Below, piece after piece: positions 9,114 through 15,371 of a stretch of DNA of 64,000 nt. The notes under the pieces are model-generated. The model searched no databases, was not told the origin of the DNA, and was given only the letters and a program-made list of their open reading frames with translations. The stretch is from CAYZJR01 sp964503045. Lineage in GTDB: Bacteria; Cyanobacteriota; Vampirovibrionia; Obscuribacterales; Obscuribacteraceae. The stretch covers positions 62,001 to 126,000 of the forward strand of contig CAZCZI010000001.1 of NCBI GenBank assembly GCA_964503045.1, given 5' to 3'. Every line of letters begins with the position of its first letter. Within the stretch, counting starts at the first letter, position 1. The translations under genes and the position numbers were made by a program.

Positions 9114-9656
9114 ATGGGAAAAGCATTTCTCTTAGTAGCGTTTTCATTGTCGTTGGTGATTCCAGCAATCGCGCAGCAGCAACAGCCTTATGGTGGTCAG
9201 CGTTATCAAACGCCTGCTGCAGGTACTCGAAAGCCGGGCCAACAGCCAACAAAAGTAGCACCAAAACTTCCACCAGGCACAAAATATCACCGCGTAAAAG
9301 GTGAATTTGATAAGACACCGTTGGCACAGAAAATCGACATTCCCGGCATTCCGGAATATACAGGCAAAGTGGAATACCTAGGTGGCACCGTATTTCCAAA
9401 CTCCAAAGGCGGTCCTACTTACATCATGAATTTCAGATGCAAGGAAGAATCGGCCGACGTTCATGCCTGGTATGAAAACTCGCTGAAAATGTATCAGTGG
9501 AAGATTATCACCACTGATCCTCAGCTCATCCAAGCACAAGACAAAGACAAAAACTTTTGCTACATCCTAGTCGGCACCAGTAAAGACGGCGACTTCAAAA
9601 GCGAATTGCAAATTGAATATCGTGTCTACAAGGCACCGAAAAAAGGTGAGAACTAG
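9114..9656 (+). CDS. Small secreted partner protein, copy 1
   Basis: About 180 residues with a signal peptide (hydrophobic residues 4-18, then IAQQQQ). ATG 9114 is preferred to the in-frame TTG at 9093 because AGAGGA lies about 8 bases upstream. The mature part has a Gln/Pro-rich linker and then a compact domain with GGPTYIMNF, WYENSLKMYQWK and a C-terminal strand IEYRVYK. The 'WYE-x-L-x-x-x-x-W' pattern recurs in the protein at 11875, so the two are paralogs. Function unknown; it is probably co-expressed with the TadG-like gene upstream. Confidence 0.65.
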   Translation: MGKAFLLVAFSLSLVIPAIAQQQQPYGGQRYQTPAAGTRKPGQQPTKVAPKLPPGTKYHRVKGEFDKTPLAQKIDIPGIPEYTGKVEYLGGTVFPNSKGGPTYIMNFRCKEESADVHAWYENSLKMYQWKIITTDPQLIQAQDKDKNFCYILVGTSKDGDFKSELQIEYRVYKAPKKGEN

Positions 9657-9705
9657 CTAGCGAAGCACCAAATCCGGTGCACACTCACTTCTGGAAGTAT
9701 CTTTC

Positions 9706-9737
9706 AAAACGCCAAATCGCCCACGATTTGGCGTTTT
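9706..9737 (+). terminator. Intrinsic terminator after the first surface-protein pair
   Basis: Perfect 14-bp inverted repeat (AAAACGCCAAATCG and its complement) around a 4-base loop at 9720-9723, ending in TTTT. The A-rich left arm makes it potentially bidirectional. It separates the first gene pair from the promoter of the second. Confidence 0.85.
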
Positions 9738-9753
9738 CAGCTTACTTGCAACC

Positions 9754-9786
9754 TTGACGCAAGCGAAAGATTAAGCGATAATAATG
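9754..9786 (+). promoter_or_regulatory. Sigma70-type promoter, TTGACG-17-GATAAT
   Basis: TTGACG at 9754-9759, 17-base spacer, GATAAT at 9777-9782 followed by AATG. It shares the GATAATAATG decamer with the promoter at 6658-6687, consistent with duplication of the unit including its promoter. It lies just downstream of the terminator and 36 bases before the gene it should drive. Confidence 0.65.
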
Positions 9787-9817
9787 TTTGTAAAGTGGTC
9801 TTCCACGGGGAATTTGC

Positions 9818-11890
9818 ATGCAATCTCGCAGAAGTGTCGGCGGCACTCTAGGGATCGTCGCCGTCTGTGTGCTGGTCGTTCTATTAGTTGGATTTGCCTT
9901 CTACTACCTTGTCAAAATTCTAGGCGGTGGGGAAGAACTCTCCAATGCGACTGACTCGGGCAATCTAAACCTTGCCAAAATGGCAATACGCAATCCCAAC
10001 ATTGATGCCGCTTCTCTGCCTGATCCGGAAGTAGCTGCAAACTTCGCTTTTTTGGGAGATACACCGGACAACAAAATTGACCTTCTCGTGTACAACCGAT
10101 TGGTGATGCATGCATATATGGTGGCTCACAATGCAAAAGATGAGGCCACCGATGATGCTACAGATCACGCAAAGAAAGTTTGGTCGGCGCTCAATTGTGT
10201 CGGCACCTACCTTCACAGCCACTTGAACGATCCCGCTTTCATGGGTTCGCACTTCAATGCTCTTGCCGGTGCAAACAACCCTAAAATGTTGGGCGGAAAT
10301 ACTGTAGCCCTCAAGGATTACGATGTCGCCTACATGAAGCGCGGCGGCTCAGCAAACGTTTACTTTGATCCAGCATTGTGGGGCGCGTTTGACTCGGCTC
10401 CTTCAGTACCACTGAACAACACCGGAAGACTCTCTCCATCCGGCAACAAGTATGTAGCAGGTTACGTGCCATTCGGAGTTACTTTGAAAAATGGAGACAC
10501 TCTCTACTTCTCAGCGATTCCTTTGAGTCCGCAAGATAAGCCGCACTTGGTCAATGGTCCTGACTTTGAAGCCAATAAGTCTGATGCCTTCATGACCAGC
10601 ATGGGAAGCCCTGCCTATCCCGCCGATACATTACCGCCAAATGCATTCAAATCGAGCGGTCAGTCACTTGACGGCAAGACGAACAAGTTTGCAAACATGC
10701 TCTCTCATGCAATCGTCAGCTGCCTCACAACTGATTACGCAGTGAGCATGAGACTCGGTTATTTCATGCTGAAAAACGGCCCCAGTGCGCCTCCACCGTC
10801 AGTGCCAATGGCTGATGGATCAAATGACATTTTCAACAATGAATTGATCGCTGGAGTTGTGACACAAGGGGCAGATCCAGCCAATATATTCACCACCGAC
10901 CAAGGTCTTTATGATGCATGGGTAACATACAACACAGGTGGTTCTTCTGTAATGCCCGACGTCGCCGCTTCAAAATCCAAATTCAGAAAAGGCGACGGCA
11001 TGGAGGTGACGGAAGAAGATCTGAAAAGTCTGAAAACGCCGCGAACGCCTGCAAACACATGTTCGTGGATGGATTACGGAGTGCCTCCCAAGACTATGTG
11101 CATCAACTCGCTGACCAACTTCATCACTGGTTACGACCGTGCACCTGGCACTACCATTAGCGGTGGCACTGACGATCCCTGGAGCTGCCTGGAGGTTTGG
11201 AAAGCAAATCTTCTGGCTGTCAGAGCGACTGTTCCCAAGCCGGTTCCAAGAGGTTCGCCACCACCACCTGATGTAGGCTGTGGAGATTCATTCGCGCCTC
11301 CCGGTGATTATGGAATGAAGTGGTTCGATCGCTCGATGGTCTATGCCGCGCCACCGTGCCCGATAAACTTCGGCAAGCAAAAGTCTCCCGGCGAACTGAT
11401 GGAGTTCGTGGATGCAGCACCAGGTGGAGACGGCTGTGCAGTTGGCAGAGTACTAACCTCTCTGGTGAAGCGCTGCCAGCAAATCAATCCGAAGCTCACT
11501 CTCACCGATGTAAAAACTGCCTTGTACTCACAACCGCTCAACGTCGGCGAAACTCTCTACTTGTATTCTCAAGACGGCACCACTCTCAAGCTGGACAAGA
11601 GTCCCCCTGCATGGGCTGCGCCAGGAGTAACCGCCGATGGTCCGAAGACAGCACCATGCGGGTCACCATATCCGGTGAATGATACCTACATCAACACCTG
11701 TGCAGACGGATCGGCAACTGCTCCAAAAGGCGATGGCAACTACAGTTTCATTCCCTTTGGCAGCTCGCCTGTGGGTACGTGTCTTGACCAAATCAACTGG
11801 ATTCCTTCAAGTGGTTACAGACACCTGCTCGGCGAACTCTACTTCAGTAACTCCTGTTCAGGAGGAGGTAAGTTTTGCGATCCCCAATGA
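9818..11890 (+). CDS. Large TadG-like surface protein, copy 2
   Basis: A 690-residue paralog of the protein at 6806. It starts MQSRRSVGGTLGIV, has a transmembrane helix at about residues 12-36, and repeats the NATDSGNLNLAKMAI segment, the YMKRGGSANVYFD block near residue 170 and the C-terminal PSSGYRHLLGELYF plus GKFCDP. As in copy 1 the exported part is rich in Gly, Pro and paired Cys, suggesting disulfides. ATG at 9818 follows an ACGGGGA ribosome site. The stop region overlaps the small partner gene. Membrane-anchored surface or pseudopilin-like function is inferred. Confidence 0.65.
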   Translation: MQSRRSVGGTLGIVAVCVLVVLLVGFAFYYLVKILGGGEELSNATDSGNLNLAKMAIRNPNIDAASLPDPEVAANFAFLGDTPDNKIDLLVYNRLVMHAYMVAHNAKDEATDDATDHAKKVWSALNCVGTYLHSHLNDPAFMGSHFNALAGANNPKMLGGNTVALKDYDVAYMKRGGSANVYFDPALWGAFDSAPSVPLNNTGRLSPSGNKYVAGYVPFGVTLKNGDTLYFSAIPLSPQDKPHLVNGPDFEANKSDAFMTSMGSPAYPADTLPPNAFKSSGQSLDGKTNKFANMLSHAIVSCLTTDYAVSMRLGYFMLKNGPSAPPPSVPMADGSNDIFNNELIAGVVTQGADPANIFTTDQGLYDAWVTYNTGGSSVMPDVAASKSKFRKGDGMEVTEEDLKSLKTPRTPANTCSWMDYGVPPKTMCINSLTNFITGYDRAPGTTISGGTDDPWSCLEVWKANLLAVRATVPKPVPRGSPPPPDVGCGDSFAPPGDYGMKWFDRSMVYAAPPCPINFGKQKSPGELMEFVDAAPGGDGCAVGRVLTSLVKRCQQINPKLTLTDVKTALYSQPLNVGETLYLYSQDGTTLKLDKSPPAWAAPGVTADGPKTAPCGSPYPVNDTYINTCADGSATAPKGDGNYSFIPFGSSPVGTCLDQINWIPSSGYRHLLGELYFSNSCSGGGKFCDPQ

Positions 11891-12402
11891 ACATCGCAAC
11901 TTCCACCCTTTTCTTTTTGCCTTGCCTGCTTGTCCTCAGTTGGCAAGATGCACTAAGTCAACAAACACCTGCTCCAACGCAACCGGGGCAACCGACCCAA
12001 TCTACGCAACCGGCTCAGCCTCCCAAAGTCCTCAGGCGAGCTCCGCCACCACCGAGGGTGACTGATGAATTCAAGGCAAACGTCCTTAAGAATCAGCCAG
12101 ACTTGCCCAATCTCCCATCTTTCCATGGAAAAAACACCAAAGTAATTTCCGCTATCCAATACAGCAATATTCAAGGTGGACCTGCTTACAACATTCGATT
12201 GATTACGGATGAGGACGAAGTGCAGGTCATTCAATGGTACGAAAGCAACCTCAGCGGTGCAGGCTGGAAAACCACCACAAACGGCAGAACCATTACCGGC
12301 GTTGCACGCAACGGAGATTCTTGCTGGGTGAAGATTATTCCCGGCAATAAGGTGGGCTCAAAAACCACCATCAACATCAATTACAGAATGATTCTGAAGT
12401 AG
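11875..12402 (+). CDS. Small secreted partner protein, copy 2
   Basis: A 175-residue paralog of the protein at 9114, with a signal peptide (TLFFLPCLLVLSWQ), a Gln/Pro/Thr-rich linker, then GGPAYNIRLI, WYESNLSGAGWK and a final ININYRMI strand. Two starts compete: TTG 11875, six bases after GGAGGAGG, and ATG 11887, which forms an ATGA overlap with the stop of the upstream gene. The purine run also encodes Gly residues of that gene, so it may be coincidence. Either start leaves the signal peptide intact. Confidence 0.65.
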   Translation: MRSPMNIATSTLFFLPCLLVLSWQDALSQQTPAPTQPGQPTQSTQPAQPPKVLRRAPPPPRVTDEFKANVLKNQPDLPNLPSFHGKNTKVISAIQYSNIQGGPAYNIRLITDEDEVQVIQWYESNLSGAGWKTTTNGRTITGVARNGDSCWVKIIPGNKVGSKTTININYRMILK

Positions 12403-12673
12403 CGCTCGCTTGCCCGAATTCAAAACTAGAGCCTTGTGTCGTCAAAATTAGTTACTTTGGCAATCGAGTGTCCGAATAAGGCGGCTTAAGAACCAAGCCA
12501 GCCGCCCGTTTCCAAGCAGTAAAAGGTTTTCAGCAGGTAGAGTTCAGGAAAAACCCTATGGTCTCCGAGAAATTAGCGCGGTTATGCTGAGTGTTGCAAG
12601 GCCGTCGGCTTCTCACGTTTGTCCCGAGAAAGATTAACCACCTAACACCGACGGCTTCTAGCATCAAAACACG

Positions 12674-12709
12674 AAATAGGAGCGGTTTGTTTCTCACCCG
12701 CTCCTATTT
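12674..12709 (+). terminator. Intrinsic terminator after the second surface-protein pair
   Basis: Perfect 12-bp stem AAATAGGAGCGG / CCGCTCCTATTT at 12674-12685 and 12698-12709 with a 12-base loop, followed by an AT-rich tail. The A-rich left arm means it could also act on the other strand. Confidence 0.75.
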
Positions 12710-12771
12710 AATTAGTTCGGATTATCAATTATGTATCGCACCATTGCAGCGTCCGCTCGCGCCTGTGCGGA

Positions 12772-12777
12772 TATAAT
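12772..12777 (+). promoter_or_regulatory. Consensus -10 box giving a near-leaderless transcript
   Basis: TATAAT lies only 9 bases before the ATG of the DUF2203 gene, which has no Shine-Dalgarno sequence. A transcript start 6-7 bases after the -10 would begin within about 3 bases of the ATG. No good -35 is visible at the usual spacing. Confidence 0.5.
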
Positions 12778-12786
12778 CTGATTACT

Positions 12787-13257
12787 ATGCATATACATAA
12801 CTCCAAAACGTTCACCCTTCAAGAAGCGACGGAGCTCTTGCCGAGTCTCGAAAAGATGCTTGGGCAGGCGAATCGTGAACTAGACCAAATCGCCTCGGAA
12901 TTGGAAGAGGCAAATCTGAGCTATGACCAGCTTGAGCGCGAAGTAAGTCAAGTCGACTCAAAAGACAAAGAGAAACTCAAACTCACAAGAGACAAGTTTC
13001 AAGAGTCAATTCAAAGACTCTCGCTTGCTCAAAAGAACTACCTGGACGTGCTGAACCGCTGGGTCGATAAGATTTCGGATACTGGCGTAATCTTGCGTGA
13101 TGTCAGAAAAGGACTTTTGGATTTTCCAGCACGAAAGGGAGATACCGAGTACTTTCTATGCTGGTGTCTTGGCGAATCGGACATCGATTATTGGCATTTG
13201 ACCACCGACGGATTCGCCGGTCGCAAACCGCTGGTCGTGCTCTCGGAATACTTCTAA
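12787..13257 (+). CDS. DUF2203 family protein
   Basis: A 156-residue cytoplasmic protein. The N-terminus (FTLQEATELLPSLEKML) and a coiled-coil middle (about residues 20-85) are followed by the family hallmark: GVILRDVRKGLLDFPA, then YFLCWCLGE and WHLTTDGFAGRKPL at the C-terminus. Length matches DUF2203 proteins, found in many bacteria with no settled function. The gene is probably transcribed from its own -10 box as a near-leaderless message. Confidence 0.85.
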   Translation: MHIHNSKTFTLQEATELLPSLEKMLGQANRELDQIASELEEANLSYDQLEREVSQVDSKDKEKLKLTRDKFQESIQRLSLAQKNYLDVLNRWVDKISDTGVILRDVRKGLLDFPARKGDTEYFLCWCLGESDIDYWHLTTDGFAGRKPLVVLSEYF

Positions 13258-13294
13258 AATCGCACGGCTGCGCACTATTGGGCGCCATTCTACT

Positions 13295-13322
13295 TTATCG
13301 CGTTATAATGCTTACGCGATAA
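13295..13322 (+). promoter_or_regulatory. -10 box enclosed by a perfect 8-bp inverted repeat (operator-like)
   Basis: TATAAT at 13304-13309 sits inside the inverted repeat TTATCGCG (13295-13302) and CGCGATAA (13315-13322). A repeat centred on the -10 and start site is typical of a repressor operator. It precedes the Skp-like gene by about 20 bases. Confidence 0.55.
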
Positions 13323-13344
13323 GCGCTATTTCAAAGGAGCAATT

Positions 13345-13914
13345 ATGTCAAATCGAGGTCCCAATGCTCAGACCGTGATACTAAGCGTCGCTCTGGGACT
13401 TCTTTGTTGCTCTTTCTATCAAGCGCCGGCAGTCGCAGAAAAAGCGGCGGTGCCATCTTCGGTAAAAATCGGCTACTTCAACTTGAACCAAGTGAAGCTG
13501 GGTGTGCCGGAAGCGGCTAGTTCAGAAGTGTTGAGAGCTCAGGCCCAAAACCAACTTCGCTCGGATGTCGACGAGTCAAACAAGAAACTCAGCAAAATGC
13601 GCGAAGAGAAGAAACCGCAAGAAGAGATAAACAAGATCAAAAACCAGATGGAAATTGAGCTCGCTGCCAAAAGACAGGCTCTAGCGAGAATTCTTCAGAC
13701 ATCAGATGCATTGGCCGCCGAAAAGATATACACGGCAGTCAAGGCAGTAGCAAAAGAAAAAGGACTGGACCTAGTCGTTGATTTAGGCGGTGTCTTCGAG
13801 GGTGGCCAACGCGTTATTGAAAATGGCGTCGAAGTAACCGATGAGATTTTGAAGAAGGTACAACCGGCCGGCGAAGAAAAGACTAAAGAAGCCGCGGCTT
13901 CGGCTGGAAAGTAA
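13345..13914 (+). CDS. OmpH/Skp family periplasmic chaperone-like protein
   Basis: Exported protein of 189 residues with a signal peptide (about residues 10-31, ending APAVAEK). The mature part begins KIGYFNLNQV, the usual Skp opening strand, then a charged coiled coil (about residues 60-125) and a closing GLDLVVDLGGVF strand. This order matches OmpH/Skp chaperones, which hold unfolded outer-membrane proteins in the periplasm. AAGGAG precedes the ATG closely. It has its own promoter with an operator-like repeat and stands opposite the acyltransferase gene, 11 bases from its stop. Confidence 0.8.
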   Translation: MSNRGPNAQTVILSVALGLLCCSFYQAPAVAEKAAVPSSVKIGYFNLNQVKLGVPEAASSEVLRAQAQNQLRSDVDESNKKLSKMREEKKPQEEINKIKNQMEIELAAKRQALARILQTSDALAAEKIYTAVKAVAKEKGLDLVVDLGGVFEGGQRVIENGVEVTDEILKKVQPAGEEKTKEAAASAGK

Positions 13915-13925
13915 AGAAGCTGCCG

Positions 13926-14732
13926 TCAACCCAAAACGTGCACAAGAGACTTTGATCGCAACCCGTCGATTAACTGCTTCTCTTCCTTCGCTAGCTCACC
14001 GCGCTCAAACTCGCACGAAAAGACAGTCTTGAAGCCTTCCACTATGCTGTTTTGAAGTTGAATCATCGAGATCTCATAGCCGAGAACATCAAAGAGATTG
14101 GCGTGGTGCGATCCTGCTTCAGTTTCGTTGCCATGTCCATCTTCGGAATTGAACAAGTCGGACATGAGCGACTGCTCTTGCGCAAGCAAGATGGAGCCAT
14201 GTTGAAGAACACCGAATTTTCGTCTCAGCTGTGCGCTTCCAACCATTTTCATGCCTCGGTAATGAAGGTCGGCGGAAGTCGTAGCGAGAAAGCAATCATG
14301 AGGTTGCTTCCTTGCCGACTTGGCGCTACCTATCTCGAGCGGCACTCCCAGATTGCGTATGCCAATAATCAAGCCTTCGCAAATCTGCTTGTACGCAGAT
14401 CCGACGCTGGCACTTAGGATGCCTGGTTCGCCGTGCTCATCACCACAGGTGGTACCGACAAAACAATAGGTCAACTCTTTGCAGTGCAATACCGCACGTC
14501 CGCCAGTCGGTCTCTGCACGACGTCAAACCCGCGGTGTCGAATCTTTTCTATTTGCTCAGGCGGCAACGATTGCGAATAGCCCAGCGAGACGCAAGCAGG
14601 GGAGAAACTATAAAACCTAAGTGTCGGCGGAGCAACGCCTGCCAAGCAAGCCTCCAGCATTGCCTCATCGATAGCCATGTTCGTGGCGCCATCGAAGGGT
14701 TGATATTCCAGTAGTCGAAAAGTTTTCGCCAA
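13926..14732 (-). CDS. Lipoyl/octanoyl transferase family protein (LipM/LipL type, BPL/LPL fold)
   Basis: A 268-residue member of the biotin/lipoate protein ligase fold. Visible are the N-terminal NMAIDEAML, the RPTGGRAVLH motif near residue 75, and HDCFLATTSADLHYRG with Cys near residue 147, followed by MVGSAQLRR and VLQHGSILL. The invariant Cys before the 'KMVGSAQ' lysine strand is the acyl-thioester residue of LipM/LipL octanoyltransferases and is absent from LplA ligases, so transfer of octanoyl groups to GcvH or E2 domains is the likely reaction. The start is TTG. It is a single gene, convergent with the Skp-like gene. Confidence 0.8.
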   Translation of the reverse strand: MAKTFRLLEYQPFDGATNMAIDEAMLEACLAGVAPPTLRFYSFSPACVSLGYSQSLPPEQIEKIRHRGFDVVQRPTGGRAVLHCKELTYCFVGTTCGDEHGEPGILSASVGSAYKQICEGLIIGIRNLGVPLEIGSAKSARKQPHDCFLATTSADLHYRGMKMVGSAQLRRKFGVLQHGSILLAQEQSLMSDLFNSEDGHGNETEAGSHHANLFDVLGYEISMIQLQNSIVEGFKTVFSCEFERGELAKEEKQLIDGLRSKSLVHVLG

Positions 14733-15371
14733 GTTAGCCTGAATTGAACTGAAGATAGCTTCAAGGTCATAACTAATACCACAGTGCCATGAGGTTTGCC
14801 GGCAACAATCAACGAACCTTAATCAACCAATGTCTTCCCACCTTTTGCGCAGTCCCACCTTTTGTAAACGAGCGAAGATCTTCAAATCAGCCCAACGACC
14901 GTCATGCAGATCGCAAAAAAGCAGAAGGCGAGCTGATCTGGGAAAGGTAGCTAGCGAAGACTTAAGTCTCGCTGCCATCTCTATTGAACGAGTAGAAATG
15001 TAAACGTGCTTCAAAGTTGAATGGTAGTGCTTTTGAGTGTCAAAACCCTTCAAACCAATTCCTGTCACGTTGACACGACATGTCCTTTGAGTAAACTGGA
15101 TTTAGTGGCTCCGATCCGACAGGTGGATCGTAATGGAATCCCAAAGTCCCAGGAAACCCAGTCCCCTCTTGTAAGTCTCAATCTGCTTAGAACAGCTTCT
15201 AACTTCTTCCAATTCCAGACAATGCAAAAGTGCATCAAGTGGTGTTGATGCAGTTGTTGGACTTCCTCTTGCTTGCTAGCGATATGTTCGCTCGCATATA
15301 AATGTGCATTCTGGCTTCCAGAGCCAGTCAGATACTGTCGTTTGCCCTGCTCAAAAGGGGAGGTGTGCACC
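14733..15371. other. 639-base stretch without a recognisable gene
   Basis: Small frames exist on the minus strand (14823-15068 and 15065-15370), but neither resembles a known family nor has a clear ribosome site. I see no tRNA or strong hairpin. It borders the RHS gene, whose ribosome site AGGGGAGGT is at 15356-15364, and may contain remnants of earlier insertions. Confidence 0.4.

Larger units (their letters stand above)
12403..12786. other. 384-base intergenic region with inverted repeats
   Basis: No gene seen. It contains an 8-bp inverted repeat, GCCGTCGG near 12601 and CCGACGGC near 12648, each followed by the word TTCTNNC, then the terminator at 12674-12709 and the -10 element of the next gene at 12772-12777. 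The first repeat could fold a leader or short RNA. Confidence 0.45.

Noticed and set aside
14823..15370. Two minus-strand frames of 81 and 101 residues
   Set aside because: No recognisable domain, no ribosome site and no support from neighbours; left as unassigned intergenic sequence.
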